Below, piece by piece: positions 41,428 through 50,068 of a DNA stretch of 60,482 nucleotides. Source of the stretch: JAWXBT01 sp964523015 (GTDB taxonomy: Bacteria > Bdellovibrionota_C > UBA2361 > J135); assembly GCA_964523015.1 (NCBI GenBank), contig CAZFXN010000012.1, forward strand, positions 1 through 60,482. Direction: 5' to 3'. Each line of letters opens with the position of its first letter. Positions within the stretch are counted from its first letter, which is position 1. Under the pieces are notes generated by a model. The model was not told where the DNA came from. It worked only from the letters and a program-made list of their open reading frames with translations, and did no database searches. The translations under genes and the position numbers were made by a program.

Positions 41428-42560
41428 GAAAACATTCCCTTCATCTTATCAAAGAAACTTTTGGTTTCACTGGTGGGCGAATCCCGTCTTATCTCCATCA
41501 GCCTATTAAGGAGATTTCTCTCCTCTTCTGAGACTTTTTTAGGAACTTCTATAATTATCCTAACGTGCTGATCGCCACGACTATTACTTCCGAGTACTTT
41601 AACCCCTCTATTTTTCAAGCGAAACACCTTTCCTGATGTAGTTCCAGGAGGAATCTTCATCGTTACCATGCCATCAAGGGTTGGTACGGAGATCTCTGTA
41701 CCAAGTACTGCTAAAGGATAAGTAATTGGAACATCACATATAATTTCAGTACCTTCCCGCTCAAAGATCGGATGGGCCTTTACAGAGATCTGAACATATA
41801 GATCGCCTGAGTGTCCACCATCTTTTCCAGCCTCACCTTCCCCTCGAAGCTTTAGTCTCTGGCCATGTTCAATACCTGCTGGAATTTTAACAGAGATCTT
41901 TCCTTTAACAGGGCTGAGGCCCTGTCCACTACATTTTTTACATGGATTAGTTATGCGTTGCCCTTTTCCGCCGCACGTGTGACACGTTTTAGAGATCGTA
42001 AAAAATCCCTGCTGCATCCTTACTTGGCCGGCACCCTTACATGCACCACAGGTCTCAGACTTAGATCCAGGCTCAGCTCCTGAGCCAGAGCAGCCAGCAC
42101 AGCTCATATTTCTAGTTATTGAGATCTCTTTCTCTCCACCGAAAGCGGCTTCTTCAAATGTAATATCTAGATTAACTTTTAGATCTCTGCCGGCTTGTCC
42201 CCCTTGTCCACGCTGACTACCGCCAGCTCCGCCAAAAGCGCCACCAAAAAATGACCCGAATATGTCACCAAAAACATCTTCGAATCCTGAGAAGTCCCCT
42301 CCAAATCCTTGGAACCCTCCGCCTTGGGCACCTTGAGAAACTCCAGCATGACCAAACTGATCATACCTTGAACGAGTTTCATCCTCACTAAGGATAGAAT
42401 AAGCCTCTGTAGCTTCCTTAAACTTATCCTCGGCCTCTTTATTGCCAGGATTCTTATCAGGATGGAATTTAATCGCTAGTTTTCGATAAGTTTTCTTAAT
42501 CTCTTCTTTAGACGCGCTTTTTTGAACTCCGAGGATCTCGTAGTAATCTCGCTTTGCCAA
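41424..42560 (-). CDS. dnaJ: Chaperone DnaJ
   Basis: A 378-residue DnaJ, started at TTG 42560 because the product then begins MAKRDYYEILGV as expected. The J domain has HPD (about 33-35). A Gly/Phe-rich segment (about 75-125) follows. The Zn region has four CxxCxGxG repeats (CAGCSGSG, CGACKGAG, CHTCGGKG, CKKCSGQG; about 155-220), and then the C-terminal peptide-binding domains. It stimulates DnaK ATPase and delivers substrates. It lies 54 bases downstream of dnaK and overlaps the LppC-like gene by four bases. Confidence 0.98.
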   Translation of the reverse strand: MAKRDYYEILGVQKSASKEEIKKTYRKLAIKFHPDKNPGNKEAEDKFKEATEAYSILSEDETRSRYDQFGHAGVSQGAQGGGFQGFGGDFSGFEDVFGDIFGSFFGGAFGGAGGSQRGQGGQAGRDLKVNLDITFEEAAFGGEKEISITRNMSCAGCSGSGAEPGSKSETCGACKGAGQVRMQQGFFTISKTCHTCGGKGQRITNPCKKCSGQGLSPVKGKISVKIPAGIEHGQRLKLRGEGEAGKDGGHSGDLYVQISVKAHPIFEREGTEIICDVPITYPLAVLGTEISVPTLDGMVTMKIPPGTTSGKVFRLKNRGVKVLGSNSRGDQHVRIIIEVPKKVSEEERNLLNRLMEIRRDSPTSETKSFFDKMKGMFS

Positions 42561-42614
42561 CTGATGTATGCCTCATGGAAATTGGTATATTGTTTTTCAG
42601 AAATAATTTCTGAA

Positions 42615-44576
42615 TTACTCGCGAACCTCTTCAAAATCTGCATCGACAACATCATCATCAGATTTTGCTTGGGCTTTAGTACCATCGCTGGTCGCGCCAT
42701 TACCATTTGCAGCTCCTGCATCAGCTTTCTCAGATCCATTTCCAGATCCATCTCCAGCAGCTTCCGGACTTGCTTTCTTGTACATCTCTTCAGAAAGTTT
42801 ATGAGTAGCTTTTGTTAACTTCTCAGCAGCTGCCTTGATCTCTTCAGCTTCCTCTTTAGTAAGAGCTGTTTTTGCTTCTTCAAGAGCTTCTTTAATACTC
42901 TTAGTATCATCAGCACTTAGGTTAGCTTCAAAATCTTTCAGAGATTTCTCTGTTGAGTAGATTAAACCATCAAGACCGTTTCTTGCCTCAATAATCTCTC
43001 TCTTCTTTTTATCCTCTTCAGCGTGCATCTCAGCATCTTTAACCATCTGCTTGATCTCGGCTTCACTAAGACCTGAATTTGCAGTGATCTTAATTTCAGC
43101 AGTTTTATTAGTACCTAAATCTTTAGCTGAAACGTGAACAATTCCGTTACTATCAATATCAAATGAAACCTCAATCTGAGGCACCCCTCTTGGAGCTGGA
43201 GGAATTCCAGTTAACTCAAATCGTCCAAGTGTTTTATTGTCAGTAGCCATGTCACGCTCTCCTTGAAGAACATGGATAGAAACTGCTGGCTGACTATCTG
43301 CAGCAGTAGAAAACACCTGTGATTTCTTAGTTGGGATCGTTGTATTTTTTTCAATCAACTTTGTAGAGACACCACCTAATGTTTCAATTCCAAGGCTTAA
43401 TGGGGTGACATCTAAAAGAAGAACATCTTTAACATCTCCCTTTAGCACTCCACCTTGAACCGCTGCGCCAATTGCCACAGCTTCATCAGGATTAACACCC
43501 TTAGATGCCTCTTTACCGAAAATCTTTTTAACTCGAGCCTGCACTGCTGGCATACGAGTCATACCACCTACCAAGATAATCTCTCCGATATCACTCGGGG
43601 ACATTCCAGCATCCTTAAGTGCAATTCTGCATGGCTCATCCAATCTATCAAGAAGATCGGCACAGAGCTGTTCTAACTTTGCTCTAGTAAGCTTTACATT
43701 AAGATGTTTTGCTCCACTTGAGTCCGCAGTTATGTATGGAAGATTAATATCGGTTTCAGAAACTGTAGAGAGCTCATGCTTTGCTTTTTCTGCAGCTTCT
43801 TTAAGTCGTTGTAAAGCAAGGGTATCTTTTCTTAAATCGATACCTTGATCTTTCTTAAATTCATCAGCTAGAAAATCAACAATTTTGTGGTCAAAATCTT
43901 CACCACCAAGATAGGTATCTCCATTCGTAGATTTAACCTCAAAAACTCCATCTCCTAGATCCAAGATTGAAACGTCAAATGTACCACCACCAAGATCAAA
44001 AACTGCAATAGTTTTTTCCTTACCTTGCTTATCTATCCCGTAGGCAAGCGCAGCAGCAGTAGGCTCATTGATAATTCTCTTAACATCAAGACCAGCTATC
44101 CTACCGGCATCTTTAGTTGCTTGACGTTGGGCATCATTAAAATATGCTGGGACAGTTATGACAGCTTCGGTTACCTCTTCTCCAAGATAGTCCTCAGCGG
44201 TCTGCTTCATCTTGATCAATATCTGAGCAGAGATCTCTTGAGGACTTTTTTTCTCACCTCTTAAATTTACCCAAGCATCCCCGTGCGAGCCTTCGACGAT
44301 CTCATAAGGAAGAACTTTTTTTGCATTAGTGACTTCTTCGGAATTAAATTTGCGACCGATCAATCTCTTAACTGCAAAGATTGTGTTCTTTGGATTTGTT
44401 ACAGCCTGTCTCTTAGCAACCTGACCAACAACTCTCTCCCCTGTATCACCAACTGCAACAACTGAAGGGGTAGTGCGAACTCCCTCGCTATTAGCAATCA
44501 CTACTGGACTACCGCCCTCCATAATAGCAACGCAGGAGTTTGTTGTTCCAAGGTCTATTCCAATTATCTTTCCCAT
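42615..44576 (-). CDS. dnaK: Chaperone DnaK (Hsp70)
   Basis: The 653-residue protein begins MGKIIGIDLGTTNSCVAIME. The ATPase domain includes AVITVPAYFNDAQRQATKDA and IAVFDLGGGTFDVS. The substrate domain begins about residue 390 (LLLDVTPLSLGIETLGG), with a helical lid and a Gly/Asn/Ala-rich linker leading to a C-terminal DDDVVDADFEEV tail. It folds and protects proteins together with DnaJ and GrpE. Between grpE and this gene lie 208 bases with an AT palindrome and a promoter-like sequence, so dnaK may have its own promoter besides read-through from grpE. Confidence 0.99.
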   Translation of the reverse strand: MGKIIGIDLGTTNSCVAIMEGGSPVVIANSEGVRTTPSVVAVGDTGERVVGQVAKRQAVTNPKNTIFAVKRLIGRKFNSEEVTNAKKVLPYEIVEGSHGDAWVNLRGEKKSPQEISAQILIKMKQTAEDYLGEEVTEAVITVPAYFNDAQRQATKDAGRIAGLDVKRIINEPTAAALAYGIDKQGKEKTIAVFDLGGGTFDVSILDLGDGVFEVKSTNGDTYLGGEDFDHKIVDFLADEFKKDQGIDLRKDTLALQRLKEAAEKAKHELSTVSETDINLPYITADSSGAKHLNVKLTRAKLEQLCADLLDRLDEPCRIALKDAGMSPSDIGEIILVGGMTRMPAVQARVKKIFGKEASKGVNPDEAVAIGAAVQGGVLKGDVKDVLLLDVTPLSLGIETLGGVSTKLIEKNTTIPTKKSQVFSTAADSQPAVSIHVLQGERDMATDNKTLGRFELTGIPPAPRGVPQIEVSFDIDSNGIVHVSAKDLGTNKTAEIKITANSGLSEAEIKQMVKDAEMHAEEDKKKREIIEARNGLDGLIYSTEKSLKDFEANLSADDTKSIKEALEEAKTALTKEEAEEIKAAAEKLTKATHKLSEEMYKKASPEAAGDGSGNGSEKADAGAANGNGATSDGTKAQAKSDDDVVDADFEEVRE

Positions 44577-44665
44577 GATTCAATAATCCTTACTTCTCTT
44601 AACAGTTTGAAATCGTACACTTAAAAAATCATAAAATTGTGACCAGCTAGAGGCCGGACATAGTA

Positions 44666-44697
44666 TTTTAGTAAGCACTAAAAGCCAACTTTTCAAG
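44666..44697 (-). promoter_or_regulatory. Candidate dnaK promoter with overlapping inverted repeat
   Basis: On the minus strand TTGAAA (44691-44696) and TACTAA (44668-44673) are 17 bases apart, a sigma-70-like spacing. CTTGAA here could also be a heat-shock-sigma -35. TTTTAGT/ACTAAAA (44666-44683) forms a 7-bp inverted repeat covering the -10, a possible operator. No CIRCE element was found. Confidence 0.35.
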
Positions 44698-44742
44698 TCT
44701 TAGTCCACAAAGAATAGAAAAAGTGTCACAGAGTGCAGGTAA

Positions 44743-44771
44743 CATATTTAAAATATTGAATTTTAAATATG
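44743..44771. promoter_or_regulatory. AT-rich 12-bp palindrome between grpE and dnaK
   Basis: CATATTTAAAAT (44743-44754) pairs exactly with ATTTTAAATATG (44760-44771) over a five-base loop, 14 bases after the grpE stop. It could be a weak attenuator or an operator. It lacks the GC stem of a normal terminator. Confidence 0.45.
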
Positions 44772-44784
44772 CTAAAAACCACTA

Positions 44785-45408
44785 TTAACTCTTAGATTCC
44801 GGTGAGTTAGTAGCATTTTCACCATTTTCTCCGGCAACGACAACCTGTCCTACTCTGATTAATTTATCCTTATAATAGTAAGCCTTTTTAAGTTCAGATA
44901 TTATAGTGCCTGGCTTATGGTCGTTAGATGGAACCTGGCTTAGTGCTTGATGCATCTCTGGATTAAAATCCTGACCAATCGCAGATTTCCCTCTTACTCC
45001 GGCTTTCGAAAGAACTTCAATAAATTGCTTTTCAATCATCAATAAACCCTCTTTAAGCTTATTTAGATCTCTCTCCTCATTAGATACAGCTCGTTCTAAA
45101 TTATCAGCAACTTCTAAAAGATCAACGATAACGCTCTCTCCTTGATACTTTAAAAGTTCAGAACGATCTTTCATCGCTCGTTTTTTATAGTTATCAAAAT
45201 CAGCCAAAGCTCTAAGATATCTCTCATGATTCTCCTTAGCATCCCTCTGTGCCAGGACAAGCGGATCTAAATTATTGTCGTTATCATGATTGATTGCTTC
45301 AGAGGCCTGACCGTTTGAATTAAACTGACTCGCATCAACGACATCCTCAATAACATCCTCAGTGTTACCTTCTGAAGGAGCTGCTTTTTCGTTGTTTCCC
45401 TTAACCAT
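44785..45408 (-). CDS. grpE: Nucleotide exchange factor GrpE
   Basis: A 207-residue GrpE with an acidic disordered N-terminus (about 1-45) and a long helix (LAQRDAKENHERYLRALADF, about 52-71). The signature region includes FDNYKKRAMKDR and a C-terminal beta domain (GQDFNPEMHQALSQVP, VGQVVVAG). It exchanges ADP for ATP on DnaK. It starts the minus-strand grpE-dnaK-dnaJ-lppC-lon run and is divergent from recO, with 92 bases between. AGGAT precedes the ATG. A hrcA repressor gene, a common neighbour of grpE in other bacteria, is not present here. Confidence 0.97.
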   Translation of the reverse strand: MVKGNNEKAAPSEGNTEDVIEDVVDASQFNSNGQASEAINHDNDNNLDPLVLAQRDAKENHERYLRALADFDNYKKRAMKDRSELLKYQGESVIVDLLEVADNLERAVSNEERDLNKLKEGLLMIEKQFIEVLSKAGVRGKSAIGQDFNPEMHQALSQVPSNDHKPGTIISELKKAYYYKDKLIRVGQVVVAGENGENATNSPESKS

Positions 45409-45500
45409 CTGATCCTACACCCATCTTCAATAAACTTGGCATTTTAACTACTACTTACCTACTGCCATACAAAACTCGGTATAGATAGTTAATCATTAAA

Positions 45501-46157
45501 ATGACAAAATGCAACCAAATGGCACGAAATTCTAAGCCTCATATCGAGTTTGAGGGCACTGTCTTAAGGGCTTATCCCTACAGCGATGCTCATTTAATTC
45601 TTAAAGTTCTCTCCCCTAGTCAGGGCAAAGTTTCACTAATTGCAAAAGGGGCAAGACAAAGTAAAAAACGGTTTCCTAATAGTTTTGATTATTTTGATAC
45701 TGGAAAGTTTAGAGTGAGTTCTCACAGTTCACGAGCTGACTCTCTAGGTGATGTGCTTGAATTTACCCCTATTAAAAGTTTTGGGGCACTAAGAACCGAC
45801 CTACCAAGACTGATCGTAGGATCCCTACTCTGTGAATGTTTTGAATCTTTAATTGCCGAATCATCTCCAGAAGCTGGGGATTGCTACGAACTTTTAGAGC
45901 TTGGGTTAAATGCTATTTCAAATAGTGAAGACTCAAAGAGTGCACTTAAGGCCTGTTTTTTTTCGATTGCGAATTTATTAAGACGGGAGGGGTTATTAGG
46001 AAAAGAGCCTATGGTTCCAACCGGGAAAACTCTCTTACATCTCCTAGGTATTATCGAAAGTAACATAAATCGAAAACTAAATTCAGAAGCTGCGTTATTG
46101 GATCTCTTAGTTGAGTTAAGAAACAGTGAGATAAAAAATCCCCCGCCAGATTCCTAA
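45501..46157 (+). CDS. recO: DNA repair protein RecO
   Basis: The 218-residue protein has the RecO N-terminal OB fold (FEGTVLRAYPYSDAHLILKV, LSPSQGKVSLIAKGARQSKK, about 15-57) and a helical C-terminal domain (for example LLCECFESLIAESSPEAGD). It is shorter than most RecO proteins (about 240 residues) and lacks the four-Cys Zn site of many family members. RecO helps load RecA onto SSB-coated DNA in RecFOR repair, and SSB is encoded at 35367-35843. No good Shine-Dalgarno precedes the ATG; an ATG at 45519 is an alternative start. Confidence 0.88.
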   Translation: MTKCNQMARNSKPHIEFEGTVLRAYPYSDAHLILKVLSPSQGKVSLIAKGARQSKKRFPNSFDYFDTGKFRVSSHSSRADSLGDVLEFTPIKSFGALRTDLPRLIVGSLLCECFESLIAESSPEAGDCYELLELGLNAISNSEDSKSALKACFFSIANLLRREGLLGKEPMVPTGKTLLHLLGIIESNINRKLNSEAALLDLLVELRNSEIKNPPPDS

Positions 46158-46229
46158 CGATCCTGACGGAGGACATTTAATCAAGGACTTATCTAAGTCT
46201 CGATTTCTTAATCTATCTCGTGCGGTGAG

Positions 46230-47105
46230 CTACGAGATCGCCATTGGTGATACTTTCTGCAGTGAGTTTGGATAGGCCATAAGTGCCCTTGGTGTCCTTA
46301 TCTCATTGTTAAGAACTTTATTAACATTGATATCAGAACCATAGAACTCTTGATTAAGCTTAGTTGCAAAACTAAGGTTAGATCCTTCGATATTAACACC
46401 AGCAAATGCACCTGACGATCTTGAGTAACTAAGAATCGATGCCTTTCTTAACTGGTCAGTTGATAGCTTAGCTTCTCCAATTGGTCCAGCTTGAATACCA
46501 AGGTTTGCACCTAATTTTATGGATTCTTTTCTAATTGCATCAACTGACTTTTGATCCATAAAAAGTAGTACGTGATCTGTTGACTGTGCTCCGGCCTGAA
46601 GTCCAATACTCGCACCAGTCATATTGAATATTCCAGGGGCACTCCAATCAAGTGAGGTCATTGGAGCATTGCTATCAAGATTTCTAGCGTCTTTGGCATT
46701 TGTCTTAGAAGCAGTTGTCTCTGCATCCGTCTGATTTCTACAACTGATCAATCCCTCACCACGACGAGCTGCCAGGATTAACCCTGCTTTAATAACTGAA
46801 GGGAAAACTCCAACACATCTTGCCTTAGCCAAAACATCAGCAGGAATTCCCTTTTTAGGATCCATCATAATTTCATTTAAAACCTCAGCAGTTTTTTTAG
46901 TCAGCTCCATTCTTTCAGCTTCTTTAGGATCCAAAATTGCTGACCGTGCCATTGGATCTTTTGCTTCTGTTAAAGCTTTATCAGTAGCTGTCGCTGCTTT
47001 ATTCATTTCATTCTTTGTAGGATCCTTTGGATTAGTGTCAGCGAAAACCTGACAAGCACCAAACAGAAACACAAACCCTATCGCACCATTAATAAGTTTT
47101 ATCAT
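46230..47105 (-). CDS. Exported SYLF (Ysc84-like) lipid-binding protein
   Basis: AGGAG lies close to the ATG. The 291-residue product has a signal peptide (hydrophobic about 5-18, then ACQVFAD), a Thr/Lys/Asn-rich linker, and the SYLF domain from about 75. Conserved segments are KARCVGVFPSVIKAGLILA, GEGLISC, WSAPGIFNMTGASIGLQAGA and SGAFAGVNIEGS. SYLF domains bind phosphoinositides in eukaryotes. In bacteria they occur in periplasmic or secreted proteins of uncertain role. The gene is flanked by non-coding stretches on both sides. About 256 bases upstream (47106-47361) hold no gene that I can support. Confidence 0.92.
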   Translation of the reverse strand: MIKLINGAIGFVFLFGACQVFADTNPKDPTKNEMNKAATATDKALTEAKDPMARSAILDPKEAERMELTKKTAEVLNEIMMDPKKGIPADVLAKARCVGVFPSVIKAGLILAARRGEGLISCRNQTDAETTASKTNAKDARNLDSNAPMTSLDWSAPGIFNMTGASIGLQAGAQSTDHVLLFMDQKSVDAIRKESIKLGANLGIQAGPIGEAKLSTDQLRKASILSYSRSSGAFAGVNIEGSNLSFATKLNQEFYGSDINVNKVLNNEIRTPRALMAYPNSLQKVSPMAIS

Positions 47106-47361
47106 GGGGTCTCCTTAATATATTATGTAATTGTTTTAATTAGTTATGCTGGGATACTACCATAACCAGGCACCGTCTCAAAGAAAGGCCTGTTATGTGA
47201 TTAGATCTTTTAGGTACATTACTAACCAGGAATCTAGGCGATCAACTTTATTTTCGGTTACTTAAAGTGGATTTAACCGACAAGGATTTTTTTAGAAACA
47301 GCGTTTGTTGTAGTAGGTAGATCCTCCCCTATTTAGACTGAGAAGAGAGCTCTATTCACTC

Positions 47362-47703
47362 TCAATGACAACCACAGCCAGATCCGCAACCACCTTTTTT
47401 CTTAGTATCTTTTTTGGCTCCGCTATCAGCTGATGCTGTTTCAGAACTAGACTTTTCAGAAGAAGATCCTTCCTCTGATTTAGAGTCAGATTTACTATCA
47501 GTTTTCTTGGCGGTTGAAGAGTAATCAGATTTATACCATCCACCACCTTTTAGATGAAATGAAGATGCTGAGATAGCGCGTACTGCTTTTTTAGGACACT
47601 TCTTATCCTCACAATTGTCCTTACATTTAAGCGATTTATCATTCACTTTTTGAATGGCATCAAACCGTCCACATTTCGGACAATCATATTCGTAAATTGG
47701 CAT
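47362..47703 (-). CDS. FmdB-type zinc-ribbon protein
   Basis: The 113-residue protein begins MPIYEYDCPKCGRFD with C8 and C11, then further Cys at LKCKDNCEDKKCPK, the layout of FmdB/CxxC_CxxC_SSSS regulatory proteins. SFHLKGGGWYKSDY follows, which is the conserved end of the FmdB core. The tail is Ser/Lys-rich, then ends in a Gly/Cys/His cluster (GCGSGCGCH) that could bind an additional metal. The family is widespread and its function is not settled; regulatory or metal-binding roles have been proposed. Confidence 0.93.
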   Translation of the reverse strand: MPIYEYDCPKCGRFDAIQKVNDKSLKCKDNCEDKKCPKKAVRAISASSFHLKGGGWYKSDYSSTAKKTDSKSDSKSEEGSSSEKSSSETASADSGAKKDTKKKGGCGSGCGCH

Positions 47704-47805
47704 AAAAATTCAGCTTATTTAATTATTAGATTCATATAGTCCTACCACTTAATTATTTCAAGTAGCTCAACAAACATTAATTAATAAAGAGCCAATAGGA
47801 GAAAC

Positions 47806-48135
47806 TTAAGCCGGCAGGGCTCTAGCCAACTCAGCAGCATAATAATAGAGAAGCCCAACAATAAACTCTTGTAGGAATAACAATACTAATAAGAAGATAA
47901 TCGGTGATAAATCTATGCCAGGACCAACTGGAGGAATAATCCGCCGAATCGGTCTAAGGACCGGCTCGGAAGCATCATGGAGAAACCTGACAATTGGATT
48001 ACTTGGATCGGCACTAACCCATGAAATAATTGCCCGTCCAATAACAATAAACAGCATTAAGTTAAGGACAACACTTAACACCGTTGCGATCCCTTTTAAA
48101 AGAAAAGCTAAAATTGCCAAAGGTAAAGTCTCCAA
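47806..48135 (-). CDS. YggT-family membrane protein
   Basis: The 109-residue protein has two hydrophobic regions (about 8-35 and 72-95) flanking the conserved loop ISWVSADPSNPIVRFL and SEPVLRPIRRIIPPVGPGIDLSPI. This is the YggT signature, known in E. coli YggT and plant CCB3 relatives and linked to membrane organisation or osmotic response. In many genomes it lies next to yggS; here yggS is 0.6 kb away with an FKBP gene in between. The start is a TTG (48135); no ATG is available nearby. Confidence 0.92.
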   Translation of the reverse strand: METLPLAILAFLLKGIATVLSVVLNLMLFIVIGRAIISWVSADPSNPIVRFLHDASEPVLRPIRRIIPPVGPGIDLSPIIFLLVLLFLQEFIVGLLYYYAAELARALPA

Positions 48136-48287
48136 GATTAATTGATGATGCGCTCTTTAAGATAATAACAAAGCTCTGCACAAGCAAGTCGGAATTGAGT
48201 GAGAATAAGTGCAGACAAAAGGATAACAAAACACTAACCAGATTACTCTGTTGTAAAAACTATCCTTTATAGGATAATAGCCGAATT

Positions 48288-48764
48288 ATGCCCAAACTAC
48301 GACCTGGCGCTGCAAAAGGCGGCGACACTATAAGATTTCATTATAACGTTAAATTCTCTACAGGATTTATCGTTAACTCAACCAAGGAGGGTCCGCCTGC
48401 TGAAATGGTTTTGGGGAAAGGATTAGCAGTCCCTGGTCTTGAAAAAGCAATTAAAGGAATGTTGCCGGGAGAATCAAAAACAATCACAGTAAAATGTGAA
48501 AACGCTTTTGGGCAACGTCAAGAGAATTTGATGATCCCTGTTCCCAGATCCCAGTTTCCTAATCAACAATTTGCCCTAGGCCAAGCAATAGAATTTACCC
48601 AACCGAATGGGGAGGTAGTCAATGGAAAAGTTCGATTTGTTGATGAGCTAACTGTTTTCTTTGATCTGAACCACCCCCTAGCTGGACACGATCTAACTTA
48701 TGACATTGAACTTATCGAAATAGTTGCGCGTGGAGAGAGCGGAGGAAAGAGAGAGAGGGGCTAA
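48288..48764 (+). CDS. FKBP-type peptidyl-prolyl isomerase (SlyD-like)
   Basis: The 158-residue protein has the FKBP core (GGDTIRFHYNVKFSTGFIVN, EMVLGKGLAVPGLEKAIKGM, GESKTITV) with an inserted IF-like domain (about 70-130) before the last strand LTYDIELIEIV. This is the SlyD/FkpA-short arrangement that couples prolyl isomerisation to chaperone activity. There is no signal peptide, so it is cytoplasmic. The Lys/Arg-rich tail lacks the His-rich metal-binding extension of SlyD. It converges with yggS, leaving two bases between the stops. Confidence 0.92.
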   Translation: MPKLRPGAAKGGDTIRFHYNVKFSTGFIVNSTKEGPPAEMVLGKGLAVPGLEKAIKGMLPGESKTITVKCENAFGQRQENLMIPVPRSQFPNQQFALGQAIEFTQPNGEVVNGKVRFVDELTVFFDLNHPLAGHDLTYDIELIEIVARGESGGKRERG

Positions 48765-48766
48765 GC

Positions 48767-49459
48767 TTAATTTCTACGCTCTCCAAAAAGTGCTGTTCCA
48801 ATCCTAACGATCGTTGCGCCCTCTTCAATCGCAATATCAAAATCCTGAGACATTCCCATACTAAGATGAACTTCAGAGTCATCGCTAAAATTATCCTCTC
48901 GGCATTTTTTTAAAGTGGCAAAGTCTTTACGGGCATCTTCAGGATTTTCATAGAACTCAGTGATGGTCATAAGGCCAGAGAGTTTAACAAACGGCACTGT
49001 TTCTGTTTTATCAATAGCACTCTTTAGATCTGAAATTCCAAATCCTCCCTTTTTAGGATCGTCAGAAACATTTACCTGAAAGAATACCTCTTTAACTAAA
49101 CCGAGACTTTCAGCTTCTTTATTAATCTTCTCTAGCGCACCTATAGAATCGACTGACTCAATAACATCAAAATATTTTACTATCTCTTTAATTTTATTAC
49201 TTTGAAGTTTTCCAATAAAATGTGCTTTAAAAGGGGTTTTTAAACTAGGGATTTTCTCTTTAAGCTCTCGCAGATAGTTTTCGCCAAAAATCGCAATGCC
49301 CCCATGCTGCGAGACAATACTTTGATAAGAATTCATTAATTCTACTGGTTGTTTTTTCGAAACTGCAACAAGTAGAATATTTTTTGTACTATTAAGTTTT
49401 TTCTCTAGTGCTTTAATCTTTAAGGTAATCTGATTATATGAAGCAGTAAGCTCATCCAC
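48767..49459 (-). CDS. YggS/PLP homeostasis protein
   Basis: The 230-residue protein is an alanine-racemase-fold type III PLP protein. The Lys that holds PLP is in LLVAVSKKQP (about 30-39). FGENYLRELKEK and FIGKLQSNKIKEIV are conserved, as is LSMGMSQDFDIAIEEGATIVRIGTALFG near the end. Members keep free PLP and vitamin B6 pools in balance and have no known catalytic activity. It is followed on the same strand by nothing close; the maf gene begins nine bases upstream of its start, so the two are likely co-transcribed. Confidence 0.95.
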   Translation of the reverse strand: MDELTASYNQITLKIKALEKKLNSTKNILLVAVSKKQPVELMNSYQSIVSQHGGIAIFGENYLRELKEKIPSLKTPFKAHFIGKLQSNKIKEIVKYFDVIESVDSIGALEKINKEAESLGLVKEVFFQVNVSDDPKKGGFGISDLKSAIDKTETVPFVKLSGLMTITEFYENPEDARKDFATLKKCREDNFSDDSEVHLSMGMSQDFDIAIEEGATIVRIGTALFGERRN

Positions 49460-49468
49460 AAAAATTCC

Positions 49469-50068
49469 CTATTTGATATTTGAGATGAAGCTCTTAAGAG
49501 AGACTGTGAACTCAGCGAGAGGCAATCCAACGACATTAGTATAAGAGCCTTCTATCCGCTTAATAAATGTAGATCCAATTCCTTGAGCACCATAAGATCC
49601 AGCCTTATCCATTGGTTCACCGGTATCAACATAAGCCCTAATCTCCTCCTCTGATAGAGGATTAAAAAAAACTTTAGTAACACATGATTCAGTAATGCAG
49701 TGCTGATTACTTAAAATTGTATATCCACCCCATACTAAATGATCACGTCCTTGCATGCGATAAAGCATCTGACAGGCATCATCTTTATCTTTAGGCTTTC
49801 CTAAAATTTCCTGATCTAAAGCAACAGTAGTATCAGCACCAAAAATGATCGCTTCCGGAAATTTTTTTAAGATAGTCTGTGCTTTCTCAAGTGATAAAGT
49901 TTCAACTAACTCTTTCGGCGAAGAGATAACAACAGCATCCTCATCAAAATCAGAAGGTATAATTTCAAAAGGAAAACCACACAGGGATAATAAATCCTTT
50001 CTTCGTGGAGAGGATGAAGCCAAAATTAATTTCTTTGGAAGGTCCTTAAATAGTGCGGTCAACAGCAT
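49469..50068 (-). CDS. maf: Maf-like nucleotide pyrophosphatase
   Basis: The 199-residue protein has the Maf/YhdE pattern: LILASSSPRRKDLL near the N-terminus (about 14-27), IIFGADTTVAL (about 94-104), GRDHLVWGGYT, and a C-terminal GSYTNVVGLPLAEF. Maf proteins hydrolyse non-canonical or selected NTPs to the monophosphate, preventing misincorporation, and are linked to septum formation in Bacillus. The start overlaps the 3' end of the DAHP synthase gene by 23 bases, so the genes are translationally linked. Confidence 0.95.
   Translation of the reverse strand: MLLTALFKDLPKKLILASSSPRRKDLLSLCGFPFEIIPSDFDEDAVVISSPKELVETLSLEKAQTILKKFPEAIIFGADTTVALDQEILGKPKDKDDACQMLYRMQGRDHLVWGGYTILSNQHCITESCVTKVFFNPLSEEEIRAYVDTGEPMDKAGSYGAQGIGSTFIKRIEGSYTNVVGLPLAEFTVSLKSFISNIK

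Noticed and set aside
44577..44784. CIRCE (HrcA) operator before dnaK
   Set aside because: The inverted repeats found do not match TTAGCACTC-N9-GAGTGCTAA, and no hrcA is present here.
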